DNA of 64,000 bases from Roseiarcus sp963813555 (GTDB lineage Bacteria > Pseudomonadota > Alphaproteobacteria > Rhizobiales > Beijerinckiaceae): the NCBI GenBank assembly GCA_963813555.1, contig CAWEZX010000007.1, positions 1 to 64,000 on the forward strand, written 5' to 3'. Shown piece after piece: positions 1 through 9,304 of the stretch (the stretch's first letter is position 1; every line of letters begins with the position of its first letter). Position numbers and translations under genes: made by a program. The notes beneath the pieces were generated by a model. That model did no database searches. It was not told where the DNA came from and saw nothing but the letters and a program-made list of their open reading frames with translations.

Positions 1-735
1 CCCCGCGCCCTGTGGCGTCCCTTCCACCGTCTCGGCATACACGCCGTTCTCCAGAACGCCGACCTCGAGCCATTGGCGTATCAGCCGCAAGACGCGCGGA
101 TCGGCGATCCGGTGCTCGACCATCCGCATCAACCACTCGTGGTCAATCGAGTCGTAGAATTTGCGAATGTCCGCTTCGAACACCCAGCTCACGCGCTCCG
201 AGATAATGGCGTCGTGGATGGTTCGCAGCGCTTGGTGGGCGCTGCGTCCGGGACGAAAGCCAAAGGAGCAGTCGAGGAAGTCGGCTTCGTAGATGGCGCT
301 CAACACCTCCGCCACCGCGCCCTGAACGATTTTGTCTTCCAGGGCGAGAATGCCAAGAGGCCGCTTTCCACCGTCGGCCTTGGGAATGTAAGTCCGGCGA
401 ACCGGCTGCGGCTTATACCCGCCGCAGTGGACCTTGTCGCAGAGTTCACGGAGGTTGTCCGTGAGCCTCTTCTCGTAGGTTTCCACCGTCACCCCATCTA
501 CCCCAGGCGCCGCCCGCCGACGCAATCGCCGGAACGCTCGCTCGAGCGCCTCGACGTCCACATGGTGCAGCAGCGCCGTGAACCGGGTCTGGCGCGACCG
601 TGCGGCCGCGTCGTTCACCCGGGCAAGATGATCTGGGAGATCGGTCCGACCCTGTGTTCGGCCCCCCAGCCTCTCGTCCGGGTTCCTCATCAGTCGAGGC
701 CCTCCCTCCGGTCGACTCGTTACCTTCGTCGCCAT
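1..735 (-). CDS. ltrA: group II intron reverse transcriptase/maturase, partial
   Basis: This is the intron-encoded protein that acts as reverse transcriptase and splicing maturase. The visible 245 residues start at an ATG at 733-735 and read without a break to the window edge. Blocks of the RT domain appear in order: KRPLGIL near residue 124, GFRPGRSAHQAL near 159, the ADIRKFYDSID block with the first catalytic aspartate near 188-198, and TPQG near 240. The sequence stops just before the YADD box, so the rest of the palm, the thumb (domain X) and any endonuclease domain are outside. The N-terminal 40 residues are poorly conserved and the start could be slightly internal. Family assignment is firm; the intron class is not assigned. 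Confidence 0.9.
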   Translation of the reverse strand, partial: MATKVTSRPEGGPRLMRNPDERLGGRTQGRTDLPDHLARVNDAAARSRQTRFTALLHHVDVEALERAFRRLRRRAAPGVDGVTVETYEKRLTDNLRELCDKVHCGGYKPQPVRRTYIPKADGGKRPLGILALEDKIVQGAVAEVLSAIYEADFLDCSFGFRPGRSAHQALRTIHDAIISERVSWVFEADIRKFYDSIDHEWLMRMVEHRIADPRVLRLIRQWLEVGVLENGVYAETVEGTPQGAG

Positions 736-1133
736 CTGCGGTACTACGCCTCGATCCGTCATCCTGCCGACCAAACTCGCAGCCTCCGGTCTTCCCTCGG
801 CATACGAGCCCTCCCGTGACCTACGGGAGCAGCCTTCAGGACTTCTCAGGTTCCCATGATTTCCTTGTGCACATGACCTGGTCTCCGACCCCGGCGGTCC
901 GTCGTCGCCTCGCCATATCGGCGACGCCGGTGTTGCCTTCGGCCAATCTAAGCAGCCTCGGCACGCGCAATGAGAATTATTTCGTGGCCCAATACAGACC
1001 CTGCGCACTTGCTGTCTACGCTTAGCCCAGAACGTTACCGGTCTGGACCCAAAACTCGCTACGAGGCCTCCGGCGCGGAGCTACCTCGGTGGAGCTTTCA
1101 CCCACTGGAGATCATGAGCTTCTCCTGTCGCAC
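1..1133 (-). mobile_element. group II intron, 5' part, cut by the window edge
   Basis: Read on the minus strand, the element begins at base 1133 with GTGCGAC, matching the GUGYG-type 5' end of bacterial group II introns. About 400 bases of non-coding sequence follow (the expected place of ribozyme domains I to III), then a maturase-type reverse transcriptase runs out of the window at base 1. The 3' domains V and VI lie outside. The 5' exon (base 1134 upward) is the left non-coding end of an IS110 element, so the intron seems to have inserted into that element. I recognised the 5' boundary by motif only and did not fold the RNA. Confidence 0.7.
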
Positions 1134-1147
1134 TCAGATTTGATCCA

Positions 1148-1261
1148 CTAGACCTTATGTCCGCGGTGTGAAGTCGCTGGCGGCCCGTCCCACGGCATGC
1201 CCCATTCGAGGATTGCGTCGGAAAGGCCGGCGCAGAGCCTCAGACATGGGGGACGGACCTG
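1148..1261 (+). ncRNA. IS110 left-end non-coding region, candidate bridge RNA
   Basis: This leader just upstream of the IS110 transposase is clearly similar to the leader of a second, related IS110 at 31562-31668: both begin with CTAGAC, share blocks such as GCGGAGCCTC/GCAGAGCCTC, and end in a GGACC just before the ATG. Conservation of non-coding sequence fits IS110-family biology, in which one non-coding end encodes a bridge RNA that pairs with target and donor DNA. RNA structure and expression are inferred and were not folded. Confidence 0.4.
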
Positions 1262-2377
1262 ATGCACGATACCATCTTCGTGGGAATGGATGTCCACAAA
1301 GCGACGATTTCGATCGCGGTTGCCGACGGGGCGCGCGGTGGGGAGGTACGTCAGCTCGGCAATTTTCTGAACCGCGCCGATCATGTCGGCAAGTTTGTCG
1401 AGCGCTTGAGCAAGACTAGCGGTCAGCGACTACGGTTTTGCTACGAAGCCGGCCCGTGCGGCTATGGGTTGCATCGGCAAATCACAGATCTTGGCCATGA
1501 ATGCGTGGTCGTGGCGCCCTCGCTGATTCCGATGAAAGCCGGCGATCGCATCAAGACCGATCGGCGAGACGCGGTGATGCTGGCGAAACTGCACCGAGCC
1601 GACGAATTGACCGCCGTGTGGGTTCCTGATCCAGCCCACGAGGCGATGCGGGACCTGATCCGGGCCCGCGCAACGGCAGTCAGGGTGCTGGGCAAGGCGC
1701 GTCAACACCTGCAGGGCTTCCTGTTGAGGCATGGCCGCGTCTATGCCGGGAAGAAAGGATGGACATTGCCCTATCGCCGCTGGCTGACGACGGTTCGCTT
1801 CCACCACCCTGCCCAGCAAGTTGTCCTGCAGGACTATATCAACTCCGTACGCGACGCCGAAGAGCGGATCGCCCGCCTGATGAAGCAGATCGAGGATCTC
1901 GTCCCAACTTGGTCCATGGCCCCCGTCGTCGAGGCGTTCCAGGCAATGCGTGGCGTGGCCTCCGTGACGGCTGTCACCGTCGTGGCGGAAGTGGGCGATT
2001 TCGCGCGCTTCGACAATCCACGCCAGGTGATGGCCTACCTTGGTCTGACGCCGTCCGAGCACTCGAGCGGGACAGCAATCCGCCGCGGCGGCATCACCAA
2101 GGCGGGCAACGCGCTTGCGCGGCGTGTTCTGATCGAAGGGGCCTGGACCTATCGAATGCAGGCCCGCGTCAGCCGCAAGCTGCACGACCGGCTCGAGGGA
2201 CTTCCACAGACCGTTTGTGACATCGCCTGGAAGGCTCAGGTGCGGCTCTGCGCCCGATATCGTCGCCTCGCAGCGACAGGCAAGCCCAAGGTTGTCGTGA
2301 CGACCGCAATCGCGCGCGAGATGGTAGGATTTCTCTGGGCGATCGCACACCAGACGCAGATCGGTTCAGCCGCCTGA
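1262..2377 (+). CDS. IS110 family transposase
   Basis: DEDD-type recombinase of 371 residues. The RuvC-like N-terminal half has D10 in GMDVHK, E62 in CYEAG and D100/D103 in KTDRRDA, so all four acidic residues are present. The C-terminal half is the Transposase_20 domain with its conserved serine region (SEHSSG) near residue 270. The length is normal and the frame is open, so the protein could be active. The ATG is preceded by a conserved leader rather than a strong ribosome-binding site. Its left flank was hit by a group II intron at 1133, only about 15 bases from the conserved leader. It is closest within this window to the truncated copy at 31669. Confidence 0.93.
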   Translation: MHDTIFVGMDVHKATISIAVADGARGGEVRQLGNFLNRADHVGKFVERLSKTSGQRLRFCYEAGPCGYGLHRQITDLGHECVVVAPSLIPMKAGDRIKTDRRDAVMLAKLHRADELTAVWVPDPAHEAMRDLIRARATAVRVLGKARQHLQGFLLRHGRVYAGKKGWTLPYRRWLTTVRFHHPAQQVVLQDYINSVRDAEERIARLMKQIEDLVPTWSMAPVVEAFQAMRGVASVTAVTVVAEVGDFARFDNPRQVMAYLGLTPSEHSSGTAIRRGGITKAGNALARRVLIEGAWTYRMQARVSRKLHDRLEGLPQTVCDIAWKAQVRLCARYRRLAATGKPKVVVTTAIAREMVGFLWAIAHQTQIGSAA

Positions 2378-2655
2378 ATTTGCGTCGGTAAACAGATTGG
2401 CGTCCACGGTTGGGGGCAGGGCGCGGTGGAGAATCCTCGTGCCTGTTATGAGCCGGCTCATGCCGACGCTCGCCCTCTAGACAGAGGCAGCTCCAAGACG
2501 AAACCGCGGTCATGCGGTAACCAACCCGCGCATGAGAGCTTGCTCAACCGTCGTCTTACAGCTCTGCCCCCTGCCGTAGACGTCGTTCAGAAGCACAGCG
2601 CCTGGGCTGAACCAGAATACCGACGCTTGATCAAAACCCTTGACGGCGAACATGA
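2378..2655. other. gap between IS110 and IS256 remnant
   Basis: No gene is supported here. It should contain the right end of the IS110. The left inverted repeat of the following IS256 is not visible, so the junction between the two elements is degraded. Confidence 0.5.
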
Positions 2656-3877
2656 GCGATCGACGATCCGCTCACCGAAATTCTGCGAACCGGCGCGCGT
2701 CGGTTAATCGCCCAGGCGATCGAGGCGGAGTTCGAGGCATTTCTGGCCTCGACCGCGGAATTCGTGCTTCCGGATGGCCGCCGACGGGTGGTTCGCCACG
2801 GACATGATCCGGTTCGCGCGATCCAGACAGGAATCGGCCCGATCGAAGTGCAAAAGCCGAAGGCCCGCGATCGCGCCGCCGCTTCGGGCGAGGCGCATTC
2901 GCTTCACGTCGAATATCCTGCCCAAATGGGCGCGGCGCACCAAGAGCCTCGACGCCCTTCTGCCCGTTCTCTATCTGCGCGGGATTTCCGCCGGCGATTT
3001 CCAGGAGGCCCTCGCCGCCCTGCTCGGCAAGGACGCGCCCAACCTTTCCGCGGCGGTGATCGCGCGCCTCAAGAGCGAATGGGAGGACGAATGTCGGCGA
3101 TGGCAGAAGCGCGATTTGTCGGCGCGCCATTACGTCTACGTCTGGGCGGACGGCGTCTATTTGCAGGCGCGCATGGAGCCGCAGGCCGAATGCATGCTGG
3201 TGCTGATGGGGGCGACGCCGGAGGGCAAGAAGGAGTTGATCGGCTTTCAGACGGGCATGCGGGAGAGCGCGCAAAGCTGGAAGGAACTGCTCGTCGATTT
3301 GAAGGCGCGCGGCCTGTCGGTCGCGCCGCAAGTCGCCATTGGCGATGGCGCGCTCGGGTTCTGGAAGGCCCTCGACAAGGCGTTCCCGACGACGCGTCAT
3401 CAGCGATGCTGGCTGCACAAGACATTGAACGTGCTCGACAAGCTCCCGAAGTCGATGCAACCCAACGCGCACAAGGATCTGCGCGAGATCTGGCTATCCC
3501 CGAACCGGGGCGCGGCGGAAGCGGCGATGACGACCTTCGCCGAGAAATATGCGCCAAAATACGACAAGGCCGTCGAATGCCTGATCAAGGCTCGTCAGAC
3601 GTTGCTGATGTTCTTCGACCTTCCCGCCGATCATTGGGACCACTTGCGAACTTCGAACCCGATCGAGAGCGTATTCGCGACGGTGAGGCACCGCACCGCC
3701 CGCATCAAGGGCGCGCTGTCGCAGGACACCGCGCGTCTCGTGGTGTTCAAACTGGTGATGGCCGCGTCCAGGGACCTGGCGACGATTGCAAGGTCAAAAC
3801 CAGTTGCCGAAAGTCGTCAACGGTATAAAGTTCAAGGCGGAATTGAAGCTGTCGCCGAAATCAAATCCGCCGCTTGA
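2656..3877 (+). pseudogene. IS256 family (mutator) transposase, decayed
   Basis: The protein matches IS256-type DDE transposases: LRTGARRLIAQAIEAEF at the start, VYVWADGVYLQARMEPQAE in the catalytic core, IGDGALGFWKAL, the HQRCWLHKT block and the TSNPIESVFATVRHRT block with the catalytic glutamate. It is broken several times. The usual N-terminus is missing (an in-frame TGA sits at 2653). The frame shifts near 2897, between the GIGPIEV part and the RFTSNILPKW part. Near 3772 the C-terminal tail shifts again, because the expected TWRRLQGQNQLPKVV is readable only in another frame. A right end resembling IS256 ends follows at about 3880-3910; no matching left end was found. This is a dead copy. 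Confidence 0.88.
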
Positions 3878-4608
3878 TTCACGCCGTCACCGACTTTTCC
3901 GCATAGCTCGCCGTTCGGCGCAAGCGGTAGTTGATGAGGTGAGTTAAAATGGACGCCGACAGAAGTCGATCGCCGCACTGCTAGCATCTCTAGCCAGCGC
4001 AGCTCTCGCGCTCGGAGTGTTGAATGTGACCGAGGAAACAAGGCGGGAACTCTTACCAAGCGCGAATGGGTTCGCCGCTCGGCGGGCAGTTGCTGTCCTT
4101 CGCAAGCGCAACGTCCCGACGGCTTCTTTGCTGAAACGGGCCGGCCTTTCGGAAGACGACATCGATAACCGTCAAGGTCGCATCTCCGCGCTGGCGCAAG
4201 GCAAACTGCTTGAGTACGCGGCGGAGGCGCTCGGAGATAATGAATTCGGGTTGCACCTCGCTGAGCAGGCGAACCCCCGCGAAGCGGGATTGTTGTTCTA
4301 TGTCGCGTCCGCTGCCGAACATGTCGGCGACGCGCTGGCGCTCACCGCTCGCTATTGCCGCATTGGCAACGAAGCTGAGCGTTTGAAGATCAACCGATCC
4401 CCTGAAGGGGCTATCGTTGAGATCACTTTTGTTGGTCTTCCCAGGCATTTCGCCTGGCAGAATACCGAATTTGTGATCGCCGCTACGATCAAAGCTTTGC
4501 GCGAGATGGCCGGCCGGGATTTTCAGCCGCTGCAAGTGTGCTTCACGCTGGCGCGCAACTCAGAGCTGCCGGAGTTCGAACGTTTCTTCGGCTGCCCAGT
4601 CGAGTTTA

Positions 4609-5664
4609 GAGCAGTATCCGAACGGATTGAATTGGCGGGGGGATTCCCGAATCGGTTAATTTCTGCTTCCTCATTCACTGCGAGAATGGGGACGGCGGGG
4701 GATGGGTCTTTCCAACGATCTTCGCGAGCGCGTGGTCGAGGCGGTGGTCTTGGGCGGGTTGTCGCGCAATCAGGCGGCCGCGCGTTTCAAAGTGAGCGTG
4801 GCGAGCGCGGTGCGCTGGGTAAAGCGGTTCAATACCACGGGCGAGATTTGGCCGGCGCCTTCCGGCGGCGACCGCCGCTCCCGCCGAATCGAGGCGCATC
4901 GCGACTATCTGTTGGGCCTGATCCGGCGCAGGCCGGACATAACGCTGCTCGAGATCCGGGAGCAGCTGATCGCCAATAGCGGCGAGCGCTTTGCGGTCTC
5001 CGTGCTGTGGCGTTTCTTCGACCGTCACCAGATCACCTTTAAAAAACGGCGCATGCCGAGGAACAACAACGCGCGGACGTGCAAAATCGACGCCGGGAAT
5101 GGTTCGCGGGACAGCTCGATCTCGATCCGACGAAACTCGTTTTCATTGACGAGACCGGAGCCTCCACAAATCTCGCGCGCAAAAGCGGACGTTGCCGGCG
5201 CGGGCGCCGGTTGCGGTCGGCCATCCCGCACAGTCACTACAAAACGGTGACTTTGGTCGCCGGCCTTCGCCTTCGCGGCCTGACGGCGGCAAGGACTTTC
5301 GACGGACCGATCAACGCCGCCCTGTTCGAGGATTGGGTGGAGACATGCCTCGTCCCCACGCTCTCGCCCGGCGAGACCGTCGTCATGGACAATCTCCCCG
5401 CTCACAAGGGGCCGCGGGTCGAGCAACTGATCAAGGCGGCGGGCGCGCAGTTGCGATATCTTCCAGCCTACAGTCCCGATATGAACCCTATCGAAAAAGC
5501 CTTCTCCAAGCTCAAGGCCTTCCTGCGCAAAATCGCCGAGCGGACCGTCGCGGGTCTGATGGGCGCCCTCGAAACCTGCGCCGAAATCTTCGAGCCCTCG
5601 GTATGTATAAATTACTTCAAATCCTGTGGTTATCAGGACGATACAGGATGATCGGATTCCGCTC
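4609..5664 (+). mobile_element. IS630 family element, complete, 1056 bp
   Basis: Terminal inverted repeats are visible: GAGCAGTATCCGAACG at the left and, in reverse complement, GAGCGGAATCCGATCA at the right. A TA target duplication flanks it at 4607-4608 and 5665-5666, as expected for IS630. The restored AraC frame confirms both ends. A nearly identical 5' fragment lies at 43882-44216. Confidence 0.93.
4702..5651 (+). CDS. IS630 transposase, made by -1 frameshift
   Basis: Two overlapping frames make one protein. The first (from the ATG at 4702) holds the N-terminal HTH (LSRNQAAARFKVSVASAVRW). The second, continuing to 5651, holds the DDE domain with FIDETG, MDNLPAH and NPIEKAFSKLK. They join if the ribosome slips back one base on TTT-AAA-AAA at 5038-5046, continuing as TAHAEEQQRADV. 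Two unrelated IS630 proteins in this window change frame in the same place on A-runs, so programmed frameshifting is more likely than mutation. The first frame alone stops at 5250. Confidence 0.85.
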
Positions 5665-6379
5665 TAGTGCGTCAGCCGATCAGTTCACCCTTTCGAACGA
5701 GATGCTTGCTATCCCGCTGATTACCGAAGATCACCACTTGTTGGAAACGCTTCGACCCATTTGCGAGGAGGCGGCGAAGGAGCGCAAGACGGTGCACGGG
5801 ACGCTACGGTCTTTAGTCGAAAATGAACTGCACAAGTTGCTGCATCATGGCAAAGCGAACAGGCAAAGAGTAGCGAAAGCACTAGGGTTGAGCGCGCAAA
5901 CACTCTCGGAAAGGCTGGCTGAGGAGAACACAAGCTTCGTCCACGTCGTTGATCGTTTGCGACATAGCCTTGCGCTCCAGTACGTGAAGGAGCCGAGCAT
6001 TTCGCTCGCGCAGATTGCGTGGTTACTGGGCTACGAAGGATCGACCTCTTTCAATTATGCTTTCGCTCGCTGGACGGGCAGGTCGGCGTCAGAGGCGCGC
6101 AAAGAGCAACAGGGTCCCAAAGTCGAACCGGACCCGCCTCCGCATTAATGATGGCATGCGCTCGCCCCAGCCTCCGATAAGGAAGGTCTACAAGCACAGA
6201 TGCTCGGCCGCATTGGCCCTTGCCGCGTTGGGGTTTGCCGCCTGGAGTGCGTGTCGGGTTTGCGTGTGGGGTGCCTCCGTTGCTTTAATGGTGTGGACGT
6301 CGCCCGCGCGGCATCTGGCTCAATGAAGAGCCGTGCCAAGATGGTTGTCGTTGAAACAACATCTGAAGGAGCGACGTCC

Positions 6380-7420
6380 GTGGGAGGGTCTATCATCAAT
6401 TTGTCATCTGTCACCACCGTTGGGCTCGATCTGGCCAAGCACGTTTTTCACGTCCATTGCGTTGATGCTTCGGGGTGCGTTGTGGTCGCCAAAGCGATCA
6501 GGCGCAACAAGCTGCTGGAGTTCTTCGCTTCGCTGCCGCCTTGCCTGGTGGGGCTTGAGGCCTCCGGGTCGGCGCATCATTGGGCGCGCGAGCTGATCAC
6601 GCTCGGCCATGAGGCGCGCATGATTCCTCCGGCCTATGTGAAGCCGTATATTCGCCGGCAGAAGAACGACGCTTCGGATGCCGCTGCGATCTGCGAGGCG
6701 GTGACGCGGCCTTCGATGCGGTTTGTCGGAGTGCGCTCGCGTGAGAACCAGGCGGCGCTGATGCGTCACAAGGCGCGCGAGATGTTGGTCTCGCAACGCA
6801 CGCAGCTTCTCAATGGGCTACGTGGCCACTTGACCGAGGTCGGCGTGATCGCTCCGCAAGGGCTGAGATGCGCGCGCGAACTGGCCGAGCTGATCGAGGC
6901 CTGCGACGAGACAATCCCGTTTGAAGTGTGCGAGGCGCTCGCGCCGCTGGTGGTGCAATTGCACAATCTCGACGAAGCGATAGCCCGGCTCGACCGCATC
7001 ATCGCAAAGCTGGCACAGAAGGATGAAACGGCGCGCCGGCTGATGACAATTCTAGGTTTCGGCCCGATCACCGCCTCGGCGATGGCGGCGACCGTTCAGG
7101 ATACATCCGGTTTCGCCGGCCCGCGCGAGTTCGCCGCCTTTCTCGGGCTGACGCCCAAGCAGAACTCTTCCGGCGGCAAGTCCAAGCTGGGGCGCATCTC
7201 GAAGATGGGCAATCGGAACTTGCGCAAACTGCTCGTCGTCGGCGCGCATGCGGTGTTGTTTCACCGTAAGCCCCACACCGATCCGTTGCGGATGTGGGCG
7301 AAGAAGCTGATCGAGAAGAAACCCTTCAAGCTCGTCGCCGTGGCGCTCGCCAACAAGATGGCGCGCATCGCCTTCGCGATCCTGCGGAGCAAGACGGTCT
7401 ATCGGGAAAGTCCGGCGTAG
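6380..7420 (+). CDS. IS110 family transposase (second copy type)
   Basis: RuvC-like DEDD transposase of about 346 residues. Acidic residues are seen in GLDLAKH, LEASGSAH and KNDASDA; the C-terminal Transposase_20 domain has ILGFGPITASAMA and the KQNSSGGKSKLGRISKMGN serine region. I chose the GTG at 6380 because AAGGAG lies seven bases upstream and it places the first catalytic Asp at about residue 17, as in relatives; an ATG at 6341 would add 13 residues. The element follows the disrupted AraC gene by about 230 bases. It differs clearly from the IS110 at 1262 and is nearer to the copies at 7757 and 11756. Confidence 0.9.
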   Translation: MGGSIINLSSVTTVGLDLAKHVFHVHCVDASGCVVVAKAIRRNKLLEFFASLPPCLVGLEASGSAHHWARELITLGHEARMIPPAYVKPYIRRQKNDASDAAAICEAVTRPSMRFVGVRSRENQAALMRHKAREMLVSQRTQLLNGLRGHLTEVGVIAPQGLRCARELAELIEACDETIPFEVCEALAPLVVQLHNLDEAIARLDRIIAKLAQKDETARRLMTILGFGPITASAMAATVQDTSGFAGPREFAAFLGLTPKQNSSGGKSKLGRISKMGNRNLRKLLVVGAHAVLFHRKPHTDPLRMWAKKLIEKKPFKLVAVALANKMARIAFAILRSKTVYRESPA

Positions 7421-7756
7421 CGGGCGTCGGTAGGGTTCGCGGCCGAGCTCAACAACAGCCGGGCGGCAAAGGAATCGTGGGTGACCAAGAGGTGATGCGC
7501 AGGAAAGCGGATTGATCCCGAAGCCCGTGGCAGTGTCTGCGCAGTCAAGCGCGCTGCTCTGATCGGGGCAACGGATCAGCGGACAACATCAGGGCCAGCG
7601 GATCCAATTGTCCGTGCGAAAGGCCGAAGACATGACCGCACCCACGACCCGCGCAACGCCAAAAATAGCCCTTGATCAGCGAGCGGCAATGGTATGGACC
7701 CCGCCCTCCCGGCGCGGGTTACGATTGCCCGTCAGCTGCATCGAGGGAGAAATGTC
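7421..7756. other. non-coding spacer between two IS110-type elements
   Basis: No supported gene. It must contain the right end of the element at 6380 and the left end of the next. The stretch at about 7690-7735 (ATGGTATGGACC, then GGCGCGGGTTACGATTGC) resembles the leader at about 11687-11730 of the IS110 at 11756, so it is probably the conserved left end of this IS110 subgroup. Confidence 0.45.
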
Positions 7757-8791
7757 ATGCAGATCGTTCGCATTGGCTTTGATCTGGCGAAATATGTCTT
7801 TGAGATTCACGGCGTCGACGCTCATGGAAAGGCGGTGCTGCGCAAGACGCTTCGCCGTCATGCCGTATCAGCGTTCTTCGCCAACCTGCCACCTTGCCTT
7901 ATTGGCATGGAGGCTTCGAATGGCGCCCACTTTTGGGCGAAGGCGCTTTCCGACCTTGGTCACGACGTCCGACTGATCAGTCCGCAGTTCGTCACGCCCT
8001 ACGTGAAGTCCAACAAGAACGACCGGAATGACGCGGAAGCTATATGTGAGGCGGTCGGCCGACCAAACATGCGCTTTGTGCCGGTCAAGTCCGCCGAACA
8101 GCTGGCGGTGCAGGCGGTTCACCGGATTCGCAGTCGTCTGGTTGCTGATCGCGTCAAACTCGTCAATCAGGTCCGCGGTCTTCTCGGGGAGCACGGCATT
8201 GTCATCGCCAAGGACATCGGCAATCTCAGGCGGGCTCTGGCGAGGATCGTCGGCGACAACGAGGACAGCGCTCTCAACCCCCTGGTTCGCGCGCCCATGG
8301 AGGAGCTGCGGGAAGAACTGACCGAACTCGATGCGCGGATTGGGGGTTACGACCGACAGATCCGAGAGCTCTATCGCAACAGCGAGATTTGCCAGCGCCT
8401 CGGCAAGGTCGAGGGGATCGGGCCGGTAACAGCGACAGCGTTAGTCGCTGCAGTCGGCGACCGAAGCTCGTTCAAGAACGGGCGTCAGTTCGCAGCATGG
8501 CTTGGCCTTGTGCCCAAACAGCGATCGAGCGGCGGCCGCGCCAGATTATTCGGCATCAGTAAACGTGGAGACCGCTATCTCCGCACCTTGCTGATCCACG
8601 GCGCTCGCTCCGCGCTTGGGCGAGTTCGAGACAAGCAGGATCCAAGAAGCCTGTGGTTGGGCAAGATGCGGCAGCGGCGACACCCGAACGTCGTCGCCGT
8701 CGCGCTTGCCAACAAGAATGCACGCATCGCCTGGAGCTTGCTCACCAGCGATAGCGCCTATGACGTCAGGCTTTCGGTTGGCGCAGACTGA
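7757..8791 (+). CDS. IS110 family transposase (third)
   Basis: 344 residues with D9 (GFDLAKY), E52 (GMEASNGAH), D89 and D92 (KNDRNDA), so the RuvC-like site is complete. The C-terminal domain carries VEGIGPVTATALV and KQRSSGGRARLFGISKRG. The ATG at 7757 follows GAGGGAG with suitable spacing; the upstream in-frame ATG at 7694 would fall in the element's non-coding left end. Frame intact and probably functional. It lies head to tail with the copy at 6380 but is a different isoform. Confidence 0.92.
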   Translation: MQIVRIGFDLAKYVFEIHGVDAHGKAVLRKTLRRHAVSAFFANLPPCLIGMEASNGAHFWAKALSDLGHDVRLISPQFVTPYVKSNKNDRNDAEAICEAVGRPNMRFVPVKSAEQLAVQAVHRIRSRLVADRVKLVNQVRGLLGEHGIVIAKDIGNLRRALARIVGDNEDSALNPLVRAPMEELREELTELDARIGGYDRQIRELYRNSEICQRLGKVEGIGPVTATALVAAVGDRSSFKNGRQFAAWLGLVPKQRSSGGRARLFGISKRGDRYLRTLLIHGARSALGRVRDKQDPRSLWLGKMRQRRHPNVVAVALANKNARIAWSLLTSDSAYDVRLSVGAD

Positions 8792-9304
8792 AAGCAAATC
8801 CCAAATGAAAGGATCGATAGGTCTCACCTAGCAATTGCAGCGGTTGGAGAAGATGGCGAAACGGTCACTCCGTCGCTTCCCGAACCTGGTGTCTGGACCG
8901 GCATGGCTTCGGCCAATGCCTTGGCGACGTTGAGGTGGAAGCGGGCGAAAATCCATCGTGGCTCGCGGCGACGACGACGATCGCTCACGCCGCATAAGGA
9001 AGCCGGATATACGTCAGCAGTTGTGACCTTGAACCAGAGCCTGCCAAAATCGGTTGCAATCGGGCGGGGTTCTCTAATCGCGTCTCCATTGTCAATGCTC
9101 TTTTATTGCCGCCCCGGGTCACGGTTCTCTTCGCGGTCGAAATAGTCCGCCGCAACATCTGGTTCGAAGCACGAGCGCCGCAAGGTCCACAACGAGCTGG
9201 CGCAGGTCGCGTCGCTCAGGCCCGACCCGCGCAGTCGCCCGTACCTTCGCCCGGTGGGCAACCATCACATCCGCGACATTGCTCGGATGGATTTCGACAA
9301 TAGA
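8792..9304. other. gene-poor stretch between convergent IS110 elements
   Basis: About 500 bases that hold the right ends of both flanking IS110 elements. At about 9160-9300 one plus-strand frame reads like a worn coding fragment (SKHERRKVHNELAQVASL) and runs into the next element without a start or family match. I see nothing else. Confidence 0.4.

Larger units (their letters stand above)
4017..6148 (+). pseudogene. AraC family regulator gene, split by an IS630 insertion
   Basis: Bases 4017-4608 encode the N-terminal arabinose-binding-like sensor domain of an AraC-type activator, and bases 5667-6148 encode its C-terminal part with the two-helix AraC HTH (RVAKALGLSAQTLSERL and LAQIAWLLGYEGSTSFNYAF). 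Removing the IS630 plus one TA copy joins the halves in frame across VEFSASADQF and gives 357 residues, a normal family length. The start could be the GTG at 4017 or the GTG at 4026, which has GGAG eight bases upstream. Without the HTH the N-terminal fragment cannot bind DNA, so the gene is inactive as it stands. Its target genes are unknown; both flanks are mobile elements. Confidence 0.92.

Noticed and set aside
2426..2707. Open frame of 93 codons between IS110 and IS256
   Set aside because: No family resemblance, no ribosome-binding site, and it overlaps the readable 5' part of the IS256 transposase in another frame.
9160..9303. Possible worn coding fragment before the minus-strand IS110
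   Set aside because: One frame looks weakly protein-like but has no start, no end and no family match.
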